Positions 25,454-34,401 are shown, counted from the first letter of the stretch. The stretch is 64,000 nt of DNA from Pseudobdellovibrio sp. (GCA_020696855.1 JAJFMT010000002.1:1-64000), one strand, 5' to 3'. Numbers and translations are program-made. The notes: a model not told the origin generated them from the sequence alone.

Positions 25454-26323
25454 ATGAGTCAAAAAACCGATAATCTAATAAAATTGGCACTGGTTTTCTT
25501 TGTATCATTGCTTTCTTTCTCAATCGGAACGTATGTCGGCAAAAAATATTCTGATAATCAGCACAAACTGGCATTATTAGAGCCGCAAAAGGAATCTCCT
25601 GTTAAGACAACTGAAGAGTTTGCAACTGAAGCCAATGCACATGAAGCAGAGAAGCAATTAAATGAAGTGGCGGCAGAAGGCCCAACTCATACCCTTCCCG
25701 GCACAAGTGAAAAGCCTGCGGCTTTAACTGATTCAGAAGTGGCTAAAATTGCTGAAGAGTTCGCAAGCGAAGAAGAAGCAACAGAAGAAAGAATCGTAGC
25801 TACTGTAGAACCAACTGAAAAAGTTGTTAAAACTATTCCTGAGCAGCCGCTTGTCAGCGGCCAAATCCACAGCCCAAAAGCTACAACTTTGACAGCCGCA
25901 ACCATTGCGCAGCCTAAAAAAGCTGACACCATCACAAAACCGGTAACCGCTAAAGCCGCTGCAACATTGCCACCTAAGGTTATTCCTTCTCGCACAGATG
26001 ACACTGTTGCCGTTACAGCAACGCCGGTTGATGCTGAAAACCGCAATCCGGCCAGCATTCCTCCGACAACCGAAATGGTTCCGATTCATTACACCGTTCA
26101 AATCGGATCTTTTCCGACTGAGGGCGAAGCGGATACTTTGACTAAAAGCCTTCAAAATAAGGGCTATAAAACAAGCTATGTTCCTGCAAAAGTAAACGGT
26201 CAGATCTGGTACCGTGTGAATGTAGGTTTATTTGGCACAATCAAAGAAGCTCAGGATTATAAAAAAGAGTTTCTTGAAAAAACAAAATTAACTTCAGCTA
26301 TCGTTCAGCGCCTTCAGCACTAA
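25454..26323 (+). CDS. SPOR-domain protein with N-terminal membrane anchor
   Basis: A 289-residue protein with one N-terminal membrane helix (about 10-28), a long Ala/Thr/Pro/Glu-rich linker (about 35-205) and a C-terminal SPOR domain (about 212-287, HYTVQIGSFPTEGEADTL, WYRVNVGLFGTIKEAQ). SPOR domains bind denuded glycan strands at division sites, so the protein is probably a bitopic envelope protein that reaches peptidoglycan through the linker. No catalytic domain is present, as in FtsN or DamX. GAGGTCC precedes the ATG. There is no strong terminator after the gene. Confidence 0.85.
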   Translation: MSQKTDNLIKLALVFFVSLLSFSIGTYVGKKYSDNQHKLALLEPQKESPVKTTEEFATEANAHEAEKQLNEVAAEGPTHTLPGTSEKPAALTDSEVAKIAEEFASEEEATEERIVATVEPTEKVVKTIPEQPLVSGQIHSPKATTLTAATIAQPKKADTITKPVTAKAAATLPPKVIPSRTDDTVAVTATPVDAENRNPASIPPTTEMVPIHYTVQIGSFPTEGEADTLTKSLQNKGYKTSYVPAKVNGQIWYRVNVGLFGTIKEAQDYKKEFLEKTKLTSAIVQRLQH

Positions 26324-26444
26324 ATTTGAAAGCCGCGCTTTCAGCACGAGATAGAACAAAGAAGCCACCGAAGAGGCTTTCCTAGCATTGCGTTAAGGGA
26401 CAATTCTCTCGAAATTGTCTCTATTTCTCGGTATCTATTTGTCC

Positions 26445-28742
26445 ATGACTTCAATCGAAAATTTAACGGCTCATTTGAATCCTCCGCAGAAAAAAGCGGT
26501 CGAAACTCTTGAAGGCCCTGTTCTTATTTTAGCCGGTGCAGGTTCAGGAAAAACCCGCGCACTCACTCACCGCATGGCAAACATCATTGCCAGCGGCCTG
26601 GCTTCAACCGATGAAGTTCTTTGCGTTACCTTCACCAACAAAGCCGCTAAAGAAATGGAACACAGAATTTTCAAGCTGCTCGAAGACTTGAATGTTCCTG
26701 TCACACGAGAGCTGTGGGTCAATACCTTTCACTCATTTTGTGTTCGTGTCCTTCGTCAGCGTATCGATTTGCTTGATTATAAAAAGCCATTTACGATTTA
26801 TGATTCCGGTGACCAGCTGGCACTTGTGAAGCGAATCTGCAACGCGATGAACATTAACGATAAAATGTTTCCGCCAAAAAACTTTCAGTCACGCATCAGC
26901 GATGCGAAGATGAAAGGGCTTACTCCTGACGATTTACGTGCAGGCAAAGGCGGGCTAAAAACAGACCCGAAAACACTTGATGTCTACACCCGTTACGAAC
27001 AAGAGATGAAGCGCGCCAACGCTTTAGACTTTGATGATCTGTTACTGAAAACATATTTACTGTTTCAGATGTACCCGGACGTTCTTGAAATGTACCAGAA
27101 TAAGTTCCGCTACATTATGGTCGACGAATATCAGGATACAAATCACATTCAGTATCTTCTGGTACAGATGCTGGCGAAGAGCCACCGCAACCTCTGTGTG
27201 GTCGGTGATGAAGATCAATCCATCTACTCTTGGCGCGGGGCTGACATTTCTAACATTCTGGATTTCGAAAAAGATTTTCCTGAGGCTTGCATCGTCAAGC
27301 TTGAAGAAAATTACCGTTCTACATCTAACATTGTAAACGCCGCTACAAAAGTAATTGCCAACAACACTCAACGAAAAGAAAAAACTTTATTCACTAACAA
27401 TGAAGAAGGCGATCTCATTCAGATTCGCGAAGAGCGAAATGAGTATGATGAAGCCAAGTTTGTTGCAAAAACAATTCAGCAGCTGATTTCATCAGGTGAG
27501 CACAATCTGAATGACTACGCCGTCTTTTACCGCACGAATGCGCAGTCACGCGTGCTGGAAGAGCAAATGCGCTCTCTGGCACTGCCGTACCGTCTGATCG
27601 GCGGTATCCGCTTCTACGAACGCGCAGAAGTCAAAGATGTGCTTTCGTATTTACGCCTGTCACAGAACTTAAATGACGACATGGCCTTAAAGCGCATCAT
27701 CAATGTTCCGGCGAGAGGTATCGGCAAAACGACCGTCGATCAGCTTGAAGAAAAAGCGGCTTCTGCACAAAAGTCTCTTTATCAAACCATTCAGGATGCC
27801 ATTAACGACAGAAGCTTTAATGCCGGCACAACCGGAAAGCTTCGCCGCTTTCTGGAATTGATCGATGATTTCACTGTTCAGCAGGGGCAGTTTAAACTTT
27901 CAGAATTTTATTCAATTGTTTTACAAAAAACCGAGTACATCGATGTTCTGAAAAAAGAAGACACGCCTGAGGCTGAAGCCCGCATTTCCAACCTGGAAGA
28001 GCTTGATAATGCCATCGCCCAGTTCGAAAGCGAACGCGGCGATGAAGCCACACTTTCCAATTATCTGGAAGAGCTGACTCTTGCTTCTGACCTCGATAAC
28101 GCTGATACATCTACGAACGCTATCACTCTGATGACCATTCACATTTCAAAAGGGCTGGAATTTCCTTATGTTTTCATCGTGGGCTGTGAAGAAAATCTTT
28201 TCCCGTCCATGCGCGGAGACGAAGAAGACCCTGATGATCTCGAAGAAGAGCGCCGTCTAGCCTATGTCGCGATGACAAGAGCCCGTAAAAAATTATGGAT
28301 GACTCACACTAAGATCCGGCGTGTATGGGGCCAAGAGCAAATGAATCCTCCATCGCGTTTTTTAAAAGAAATTCCAAAAGAGTTTACTCAGTTCAGCTCT
28401 GGTGCGCTAATGCCGGAGCGTCCGCGATTCATGTCGGGAAGCTCGTACAACGAAGGCAACTATTACGACAGCAGCAGCCCTAAGTACCGCAACCAGAACC
28501 GCAACCAAGGCTACGATGAGTATTCGCAAAATTCTTTTGACGATGACTATTCGCAGGTCACACCGCAGGTCTCTAAAGGCAGCGGCTATGCCAAGGGTCA
28601 GCGCGTTCGCCACCCGACATTCGGAGTCGGTTCTATTTTTTCTACCGAAGGTGACGGCGATACGCTTAAAATCAGCGTGCTTTTTCAGGATAATACGATC
28701 AAAAAATTTGTCGCGAAGTACGCCCGTCTCGAAAAGGTTTAG
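26445..28742 (+). CDS. pcrA: UvrD/PcrA-type superfamily I DNA helicase
   Basis: Complete SF1A helicase (about 765 residues): Q motif LNPPQKKAV, Walker A GAGSGKTRA, motif Ia TFTNKAAKEM, motif II DEYQDTN, motif III GDEDQSIYSWRGA, motif IV NYRST, motif V TIHISKGLEFPYVF, motif VI YVAMTRARKKL. The C-terminal tail (after about 650) is Tyr/Asn/Ser-rich, then a basic YAKGQRVRHPTFGVG module typical of PcrA/UvrD. It unwinds DNA in repair and removes RecA or stalled RNA polymerase. An upstream TTG at 26415 extends the frame, but the ATG at 26445 fits family N-termini better. The next gene starts immediately after the stop. Confidence 0.95.
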   Translation: MTSIENLTAHLNPPQKKAVETLEGPVLILAGAGSGKTRALTHRMANIIASGLASTDEVLCVTFTNKAAKEMEHRIFKLLEDLNVPVTRELWVNTFHSFCVRVLRQRIDLLDYKKPFTIYDSGDQLALVKRICNAMNINDKMFPPKNFQSRISDAKMKGLTPDDLRAGKGGLKTDPKTLDVYTRYEQEMKRANALDFDDLLLKTYLLFQMYPDVLEMYQNKFRYIMVDEYQDTNHIQYLLVQMLAKSHRNLCVVGDEDQSIYSWRGADISNILDFEKDFPEACIVKLEENYRSTSNIVNAATKVIANNTQRKEKTLFTNNEEGDLIQIREERNEYDEAKFVAKTIQQLISSGEHNLNDYAVFYRTNAQSRVLEEQMRSLALPYRLIGGIRFYERAEVKDVLSYLRLSQNLNDDMALKRIINVPARGIGKTTVDQLEEKAASAQKSLYQTIQDAINDRSFNAGTTGKLRRFLELIDDFTVQQGQFKLSEFYSIVLQKTEYIDVLKKEDTPEAEARISNLEELDNAIAQFESERGDEATLSNYLEELTLASDLDNADTSTNAITLMTIHISKGLEFPYVFIVGCEENLFPSMRGDEEDPDDLEEERRLAYVAMTRARKKLWMTHTKIRRVWGQEQMNPPSRFLKEIPKEFTQFSSGALMPERPRFMSGSSYNEGNYYDSSSPKYRNQNRNQGYDEYSQNSFDDDYSQVTPQVSKGSGYAKGQRVRHPTFGVGSIFSTEGDGDTLKISVLFQDNTIKKFVAKYARLEKV

Positions 28743-29603
28743 ATGCAAGAGGTTCTCGGGCTTATTTTTGTTTTACTGGCGGGCTTCGGTTTCGGCTTCC
28801 TGGGGATCTTCGGCCGTTACGCCTTTCAAAGCGGCCTCACCGTCGGAGAGCTTCTCACATTTCGTTTTATCGTCGCGTCTGTATTGCTTTGGGTTGGACT
28901 TTTCGCTTTTAAACGGGATCTCATCAAACTTCCCCCCCGCCAGATTTTAATTTCTGCAGGTCTTGGAGTTTTCGGTTACGCTGTCTTTTCAACTTTTTAT
29001 TTTAAGTCGATCGAAGGCATTTCTGTTCCGCTGGCTGCACTGTTGCTTTTTACATTTCCGATTTTTGTAAATGTGGGAGCACACTTTTTTTTAAAAGAAC
29101 GCATGACAAAAAATCAGTTCATCAGTTTGCTACTGGCAACAGTAGGCCTGGGAATTCTATTGTGGGGGCCGCTTGTCGTTAACTCTCCCGCTGCGGTGGT
29201 GTATGCGCTCATTGCTGCTGTAACTTACGCGGTTTATGTTCTGGTTTCAGGAAAGGTTCAGCAAAACGTAGCGCCCTTTTCATCAAGCCTTTACGTCATT
29301 AGCGCGACAGCGCTGGCGCTTTTTCTAATTCATCAACCGGCTATCACGCGCGTCACAGAACTTACGTCTCAGCAGATGTTTATTATCTCAGGCATTGCTA
29401 TCATTTCAACGATCGCGCCGCTCACACTGTTTCTGGCCGGATTACAAAAGCTTTCAAGCTCAAAAGCCTCAATCGTGGTCATGATCGAACCTGTTGTTGC
29501 AACTGTTGCTGCGTTTTTCTTTCTGGGAGAGCAACTAACGCCGCTGCAAATCGGCGGGGCACTTCTGGTCCTCGTCGCACTTGTCATTAACGCCAGAAAA
29601 TAA
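28743..29603 (+). CDS. EamA-family (drug/metabolite transporter) membrane protein
   Basis: A 286-residue protein with ten hydrophobic segments in two EamA repeats (each about 130 residues). The first begins FGFGFLGIFGRYAFQSGLT; the second contains ALIAAVTYAVYVLVSGK and ends with EPVVATVAAFFFLGEQLT. The family exports metabolites, amino acids or nucleotide derivatives; the substrate is not predictable. The ATG directly follows the helicase TAG, so the two genes share a transcript. Confidence 0.88.
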   Translation: MQEVLGLIFVLLAGFGFGFLGIFGRYAFQSGLTVGELLTFRFIVASVLLWVGLFAFKRDLIKLPPRQILISAGLGVFGYAVFSTFYFKSIEGISVPLAALLLFTFPIFVNVGAHFFLKERMTKNQFISLLLATVGLGILLWGPLVVNSPAAVVYALIAAVTYAVYVLVSGKVQQNVAPFSSSLYVISATALALFLIHQPAITRVTELTSQQMFIISGIAIISTIAPLTLFLAGLQKLSSSKASIVVMIEPVVATVAAFFFLGEQLTPLQIGGALLVLVALVINARK

Positions 29604-29607
29604 ATTT

Positions 29608-30810
29608 CTATAAGATTCTTTTGGCAGCTTTCAGATTTTCCCACTCTTCAACATACATTTCAGTATCAATAGGAATCCGGATGTCTTGAGCCGCCGGGTT
29701 TACATACTCAGACTCAACTCCGTCCCAGCCGATGAACTTTCGGGCTTCTTCCGTACGGGAAACTTCAAACTGAGGAGCATAATAAGCTTTGCCGCCACCA
29801 TCCGGAATATCGACTGACAACTGCGGCATAGCTAAACCGGATAAATGCCCCCACAACTCACGCTGAATCTGCAGTGAATTATCAATGCTGGTACGCAGGT
29901 GATCTGTACCGACAGAAGGATCACACTGAAACATGTAATAAGGTTTTGCGCGTAAGAAAAGTAACCGGCGTGAAAGCGCCTGAACAATTGCAGGATGATT
30001 GTTTACACCGTTTAACAGGACCATCTGATTCATCACAGGAACGCCGTTATCAACAAATTTTTCAACAGCACTGGCTGCCTCTGCTGTAAGTTCGCGCGGA
30101 TGATTAAAATGCGTCATCATGAATACCGGTTTATGTTTCTTCAGAATGCGAACAAGATCATCCGTTACACGCATCGGTGCCACGACCGGCATACGGCTTC
30201 CGATTCTGATAATTTCAATGTGGTCGATTTTACGAAGATCACCCAAGACTTTTTCAAGCTTGGCGTCTGAAACTGTCAACGGGTCACCGCCTGACAAAAT
30301 AACTTCACGAATGCCGGTATGATTGCGAATGTAATTCAGCGCCTCTTCATACTCGTCTGTTTTAAGGAAAGCCTGATCCGCACCTGTAAAATGTTTTCGT
30401 GTGCAATAGCGGCAATAAACACTGCAGATGTCCGTCACCAAAAATAAAACGCGGTCAGAATAGCGGTGAACAATTCTGCGTACAGGATTGTTTTCTGATT
30501 TTCTTTCGCCCAGTGGATCTAATTGCGCTTGCTTCGGATCAAATAATTCTTTCTCATGCGGCAGTAAAATGCGGCGAATGGGGTCATACTGATTTGTTTT
30601 TGAAGCTAACGAAGCATAATACGGAGTACAACGGATATTAAAAATCTCAGAGCCGCTTTCAAAAGCTTTTTTCTCAGACTCACTCAGCTCAAAGGATTTT
30701 TCGAAATCACTTACGTTTTTCAGCGCCGTCTGTAACTGCCACGTCCAATCGAGCCACTTTTCAACTGGAGCAGAATCAGGTTTTGGGGCCGAAGACCAAG
30801 TGAATTTCAT
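29608..30810 (-). CDS. kamA: KamA-family radical SAM protein (lysine 2,3-aminomutase-like)
   Basis: A 400-residue radical SAM enzyme with the CSVYCRYC (CxxxCxxC) cluster motif near residue 129, EVILSGGDPLTVSD, RIGSRMPVVAPMR, and a PLP-type domain ending in PQLSVDIPDGGGKAYY. KamA interconverts alpha- and beta-lysine; the shorter EpmB branch (about 340 residues) beta-lysylates elongation factor P. The length and N-terminal region fit KamA better, but no ablA/ablB or epmA partner is nearby. The start codon follows a hairpin that contains the only good ribosome-binding site. Confidence 0.85.
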   Translation of the reverse strand: MKFTWSSAPKPDSAPVEKWLDWTWQLQTALKNVSDFEKSFELSESEKKAFESGSEIFNIRCTPYYASLASKTNQYDPIRRILLPHEKELFDPKQAQLDPLGERKSENNPVRRIVHRYSDRVLFLVTDICSVYCRYCTRKHFTGADQAFLKTDEYEEALNYIRNHTGIREVILSGGDPLTVSDAKLEKVLGDLRKIDHIEIIRIGSRMPVVAPMRVTDDLVRILKKHKPVFMMTHFNHPRELTAEAASAVEKFVDNGVPVMNQMVLLNGVNNHPAIVQALSRRLLFLRAKPYYMFQCDPSVGTDHLRTSIDNSLQIQRELWGHLSGLAMPQLSVDIPDGGGKAYYAPQFEVSRTEEARKFIGWDGVESEYVNPAAQDIRIPIDTEMYVEEWENLKAAKRIL

Positions 30811-30811
30811 A

Positions 30812-30834
30812 GGAGATTTATATTTGATCTCCCC
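30812..30834 (-). promoter_or_regulatory. Hairpin that pairs the kamA ribosome-binding site
   Basis: GGAGAT (30812-30817) and ATCTCC (30827-30832) form a perfect 6-bp inverted repeat. In the kamA mRNA the purine-rich GGGGGAGAT pairs with ATCTCC directly before the ATG. Such a structure could control translation by temperature or by a ligand; this is inference. Confidence 0.35.
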
Positions 30835-30877
30835 CTAAAAAGACAGTATTTTCGCGCGCCCTTTTTGTACCGGCAGA

Positions 30878-30907
30878 TTTACAGCAGATTCGCTAACCCA
30901 CTATAAT
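30878..30907 (+). promoter_or_regulatory. Sigma-70 promoter upstream of the secreted coiled-coil protein
   Basis: TTTACA and a perfect TATAAT are separated by 18 nt. The start of transcription would be near 30914, leaving an unusually long leader of about 197 nt before the ATG at 31111. Confidence 0.5.
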
Positions 30908-30932
30908 TATTAGCTAATTCGCGTTTTCCAGC

Positions 30933-30975
30933 TCTGATACACCAAAAGTTTTACACACCGATCATTCTGATACAC
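30933..30975. repeat. Direct repeat TCTGATACAC in the leader of the secreted protein gene
   Basis: TCTGATACAC occurs at 30933-30942 and 30966-30975, a 33-bp period close to three helical turns. It may be a protein-binding site or chance. Confidence 0.35.
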
Positions 30976-31110
30976 AAGTTCTCACCCCGAATTATTTAAA
31001 AAATTCATACAGTTACAAGCGTTTGTCTCTTTCTGAGAACTGGTCTGGCATTCGCTCTTACATGGTTATGTAAATAAAAGACCTGGATGGTCCTATTAAT
31101 GGAGGAAGTT

Positions 31111-32433
31111 ATGAAAAAGGTAATCAATCAAAAGTGGATCTTGTCTGCTTTTCTAATCGCCGCTCTGGGAAGCCAATATTATTATTCGGTTTCTTCGCAG
31201 CAAATTTTATCTGCCGATTTTGCTTCAACAGCAGAAATGCCGGCTGATGAAGTCCTAAGATTGGTTTCACCGGCTTCACCTTCTGCAACAACCGTGACAC
31301 CGGCGCCAGCGCCTGCACCATCACCTTCAACTACACAAGCAGATGCACCTCAAGCCTGTAACGACTGTGTTACCTGGGTATTAACGAAAGACCAAGCCCG
31401 CTCTCTTGAAAGTGCAGTTACAAATTGGACTAACATTGTAAAAGCGCGTGAAGCGGCTCAAACTGCAGCACCACCGGCACCGGCCCCTGCTCCCGCGCCG
31501 GCTCCAACAGCTTCAGTTCCGGTCACTCCTGAATCTATTTGCGCTGATGAACCAACACAGTCTGCTAAACAACGTTGTATTCGCCGCGAAAAAGAACTTG
31601 AACGCCAAGAAGCTGACCGCGACGCAATGGATATCCGCAATCAGGAATTCGAAGACAAAATGGCTGACTATGCTGACCGCTATCCGGGTAACTTAGAAAC
31701 TTTAAGCTCACGCTTTCAGTCTTTGTTACGCACATACTCAGGCAGAAAGAAAATCGAACCGGCTGTAGCACAACGTGTATTCGCACAATACATCGAGCCA
31801 TTGTTACGCGCTCGTATCAATTCAACAGATCAATCGCCTGAAAGCCTGCAAGCGTTACAGGATACAATCTTAAACATCAGCAGCGGCCTTCCGAACGAAT
31901 ACCGCAGCATTAACAACTTGATCGCTCGTGATATCAGAACCGCTGCAGAAACAAGAGCCGCACAAGTACGCGCCCGCTTACAGGAAGCCCGCCAAGCTTA
32001 TGACAGCAAAGATTTCACAACGAGCCAGGAATTATGGTCAACAGCAGAACAAGAGCGTCGCCGTCTGTTAGTTGAGTACAATGGTTCACCACGTGATGGT
32101 ATCTCTGGTTACTATGATATGTTAGCAAACAACCTGAAAACTTCGGATGACCAGTCAAACGCTAACATGATTCCTGCGATCAGAAATTTGTTCACGCAAA
32201 TGAACAACGACAGCACTAACTGGTTAGGTACAAACTTCAACCAGGGTTCATCAAGCACAACCGGATCGGGCTCTGCTTCAGGATCTCGCGGTGGCCGCGG
32301 CACAGTTGCTTCTCCACAAGCAACAACATCAGGAGCACCATCTGGAATCGGCCCGGCTCTTCCGAACCAAGGCAGTATGACTATCGGTTCGCCAAGCACG
32401 ACAATGCAAGGTGGACGTACCGGCCGAAACTAA
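31111..32433 (+). CDS. Secreted coiled-coil protein with Pro/Ala linker and Gly/Arg tail, unknown family
   Basis: I do not recognise this 440-residue protein. It has an N-terminal signal sequence (about 1-26), an Ala/Pro-rich linker (about 45-80), CNDC, a second Pro/Ala stretch (about 120-140), and two more Cys around residue 145-160. A charged helical region (about 155-350) with TPR-like helix pairs near RLQEARQAYDSKDFTTSQEL follows. The Ser/Thr/Gly-rich tail contains SRGGRG and ends GGRTGRN. Base 31111 has GGAGG at the right distance; the in-frame ATG at 31087 has none, so I reject it. Overall build (signal, Cys, coiled coil, Gly/Arg end) parallels the protein at 2821-4842. Confidence 0.8.
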   Translation: MKKVINQKWILSAFLIAALGSQYYYSVSSQQILSADFASTAEMPADEVLRLVSPASPSATTVTPAPAPAPSPSTTQADAPQACNDCVTWVLTKDQARSLESAVTNWTNIVKAREAAQTAAPPAPAPAPAPAPTASVPVTPESICADEPTQSAKQRCIRREKELERQEADRDAMDIRNQEFEDKMADYADRYPGNLETLSSRFQSLLRTYSGRKKIEPAVAQRVFAQYIEPLLRARINSTDQSPESLQALQDTILNISSGLPNEYRSINNLIARDIRTAAETRAAQVRARLQEARQAYDSKDFTTSQELWSTAEQERRRLLVEYNGSPRDGISGYYDMLANNLKTSDDQSNANMIPAIRNLFTQMNNDSTNWLGTNFNQGSSSTTGSGSASGSRGGRGTVASPQATTSGAPSGIGPALPNQGSMTIGSPSTTMQGGRTGRN

Positions 32434-32439
32434 GACCGT

Positions 32440-32469
32440 AAAAAAAGAATTCGCACTTCAGTGCGAATT
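32440..32469 (-). terminator. Terminator for the minus-strand gene at 32528
   Basis: AATTCGCAC (32448-32456) pairs perfectly with GTGCGAATT (32461-32469) around TTCA. The minus-strand RNA then runs into T-rich sequence (TTCTTTTTTT). Confidence 0.85.
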
Positions 32470-32492
32470 GAATAGAAAACTTTGAACTCCAG

Positions 32493-32522
32493 CCAGCTCA
32501 CGGAAATGAGCTGGTTTTTTTT
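32493..32522 (+). terminator. Terminator for the secreted coiled-coil protein gene
   Basis: CCAGCTCA (32493-32500) pairs perfectly with TGAGCTGG (32507-32514), followed by eight T. Together with the adjacent hairpin it gives one terminator per strand between convergent genes. Confidence 0.92.
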
Positions 32523-32527
32523 ATTAA

Positions 32528-33325
32528 TTATCTTTGTAAAGTAGAATAACCTTCACCGGCGCTGATGGTTTCACCTGCAACAAAACTTTTTGCTTCCTGG
32601 TACATTAAGACATCCATCATTTCTTTCGCATCATCAAAAACAGACTTTCCGCCTTCAGTTGCGCCCGCTGCATCGTGCGCCGCTTTTGATTCCCAGTTCA
32701 AGTAGGCGATTTCGTAGTTTTCATTCGCGATAAAAATATATCCTTTAAGGCCTTTTGGAACCATTACCGACTTGGCCAGTTTTACATGTGCGTGTAAACG
32801 GGAAAGAAAATTCTCTGCTGTCATTCCGGATTTCTTTGTTCCGATAAAAACGGTCGAGTAACCGGTAGCCCAGTTGTTCGGGCGGCCGATCATGTCATAC
32901 GCCGTTTGATTTACCAGTTGCGAAGGATTGGCAGAAGTAAAATCAATCATCGGCGCGCTCTTAGAAGTGTTTTTATCAAAAACATCCCAGTGCTTGGCAG
33001 AATACGCCTGCCCTTCCGGAGTCGCACGGATCTGATCGTAAGAGTCTTTAGAGCTTAAAGCCACCAGCGCCAGCTCGTCAGGAATGTAAGAGGGTTTTAC
33101 AGAAGGCGGAATAATAACAATGTAATTATTAAGGGCGCGACCCTTATATAAATCCACAGTTAACTTCATAAAGTCTGCAACTGAAGAAAAGAATTCCGGT
33201 TGGCTCAGCTCCTGGCGCTGAAAACCCTGCCAGACACGAAAATAGTTTGCGGAATCAATTGATTGTGCATTCACGTGACTACTCCAGATCATAACCATTA
33301 AAAGCAAAGATTTCATCAGTTTCAT
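32528..33325 (-). CDS. Secreted protein with two dimeric-alpha/beta-barrel-like halves
   Basis: A 265-residue exported protein (signal peptide ends near VNA, residue 20) of no family I can name. It seems to contain two similar halves of about 100 residues. Each has a hydrophobic strand (NNYIVIIPPS; GYSTVFIGTK), a helix, and a second strand ending at YEIAYLNWESKAAHD-like sequence. This resembles the ferredoxin-like fold of antibiotic-biosynthesis-monooxygenase-type proteins. The start at 33325 has GGGGAG at the right distance; the longer frame to 33352 lacks one. It is divergent from a LysR gene, with two TTGA-TCAA dyads between them, so it is the likely regulatory target. Confidence 0.7.
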   Translation of the reverse strand: MKLMKSLLLMVMIWSSHVNAQSIDSANYFRVWQGFQRQELSQPEFFSSVADFMKLTVDLYKGRALNNYIVIIPPSVKPSYIPDELALVALSSKDSYDQIRATPEGQAYSAKHWDVFDKNTSKSAPMIDFTSANPSQLVNQTAYDMIGRPNNWATGYSTVFIGTKKSGMTAENFLSRLHAHVKLAKSVMVPKGLKGYIFIANENYEIAYLNWESKAAHDAAGATEGGKSVFDDAKEMMDVLMYQEAKSFVAGETISAGEGYSTLQR

Positions 33326-33409
33326 ATATTCTCCCCGGCGTAAAAACGCCAATTGTAAAATGCTCTTAAGCTATAATTACATTGTGCTTAGAGCTGTGTG
33401 TGTTTCGTT

Positions 33410-33471
33410 GTTGAGCCAGTTATGCCCTCAACAAGTGAATTAGTGAAATTAATGTTATTGAACATATCAAT
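33410..33471. promoter_or_regulatory. Putative LysR operator region (two TTGA/TCAA dyads)
   Basis: ATTGA-N5-TCAAT at 33457-33471 fits the LysR box T-N11-A and lies 21 nt before the lysR start. GTTGAG-N11-CTCAAC at 33410-33432 is a second dyad with the same TTGA/TCAA core. Both are in the intergenic space of divergent genes, the normal place for LysR operators. Confidence 0.55.
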
Positions 33472-33492
33472 CATTTGTACTAATATTTAAGC

Positions 33493-34401
33493 ATGCGAAA
33501 CTTCCAAAAACTTGATCCGGCTGCGCTAAAAGCCTTCTATTACGCAGCGGAGACGTTAAACTTCACAAAAGCGGCTGAACAGGCGGCGCTGACCCAGTCC
33601 GGAATCAGCCAGCATGTTGCCAAACTTGAAGCCGAAATCGGTGTGAATTTATTTCACCGCGCAGCCAGAAAAGTTCAACTCACTGAAGCCGGCCAGAAGC
33701 TGAAGCAATTCACTGAACTTTACTTAGACCAAATCGATACTTTGCTGGATTCCCTCAGTACGGAGGGCACAGCTTTGAAGGGCCTCGTCAGGTACGCCAT
33801 GCCTGATTCCTGTCTGATGACTCCACATTTTTCCATTCTTCTGGATAAACGAAAAAACTTCCCCGGCGTCAATTTAAAGGTCACGCTGTGTGATTCACAA
33901 AGGGTAACTGAGCTTCTATTAAAAGGCGACATCGACTTCGGCTTTATCACCTACCTGATTCCTCACAAAGACATCCAGTACAAAGAATTCGTCAGAGAAG
34001 AACACGTCTTAGTAGGACCGACCGAAAAATCCGTCGACATCGATAACTTAAAAGATTTGAAAGCCCAAAAATTCATAAAGTACCCGGGCATGGAAGTGCT
34101 ATTCGACAACTGGATCAGCACCTACTTCCCGAAATCAACCCCTCCCCACTTAAACGACTTACAAATCTGCGGCGAAATGAACAGCCTAAGCGGCGCGATA
34201 ACAATGGTAAAAAACAACGTGGGCCTGGGCCTATTCCCAAAACACTGCGTAGCCAACGAACTAAAATCAAAACAACTCTTCGCCTACGAAAAATCAAAAA
34301 CCAAAGCCGAACAACCCATCTACATCATCCAACCAAAAGAAAAATACCCAACAGCTAGAGTAAAAAAAGTCCTAGAAACCTTCTGGCAAATGAAACCCTA
34401 A
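33493..34401 (+). CDS. LysR-family transcriptional regulator
   Basis: A 302-residue LysR-type regulator. The N-terminal winged helix-turn-helix is LDPAALKAFYYAAETLNFTKAAEQAALTQSGISQHVAKLE (motif positions about 7-46). It is followed by the effector-binding domain (about 90-300; VLVGPTEKS, NNVGLGLFPKHCVANEL). It probably controls the divergent secreted gene. In the last 67 codons only six third positions are not A or C (GTG, CTG, two ATG, TGG, GCT), whereas the first part of the gene is mixed. This abrupt change continues into the noncoding DNA after the stop. Confidence 0.9.
   Translation: MRNFQKLDPAALKAFYYAAETLNFTKAAEQAALTQSGISQHVAKLEAEIGVNLFHRAARKVQLTEAGQKLKQFTELYLDQIDTLLDSLSTEGTALKGLVRYAMPDSCLMTPHFSILLDKRKNFPGVNLKVTLCDSQRVTELLLKGDIDFGFITYLIPHKDIQYKEFVREEHVLVGPTEKSVDIDNLKDLKAQKFIKYPGMEVLFDNWISTYFPKSTPPHLNDLQICGEMNSLSGAITMVKNNVGLGLFPKHCVANELKSKQLFAYEKSKTKAEQPIYIIQPKEKYPTARVKKVLETFWQMKP

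Noticed and set aside
26324-26444. Hairpins GAAAGC/GCTTTC and AAGCC/GGCTT after the SPOR gene as a terminator
   Set aside because: Short stems and no T run; too weak to call.
31087-31110. Longer N-terminus of the secreted coiled-coil protein
   Set aside because: The ATG at 31087 has no ribosome site; GGAGG is placed for 31111, which starts the signal peptide.
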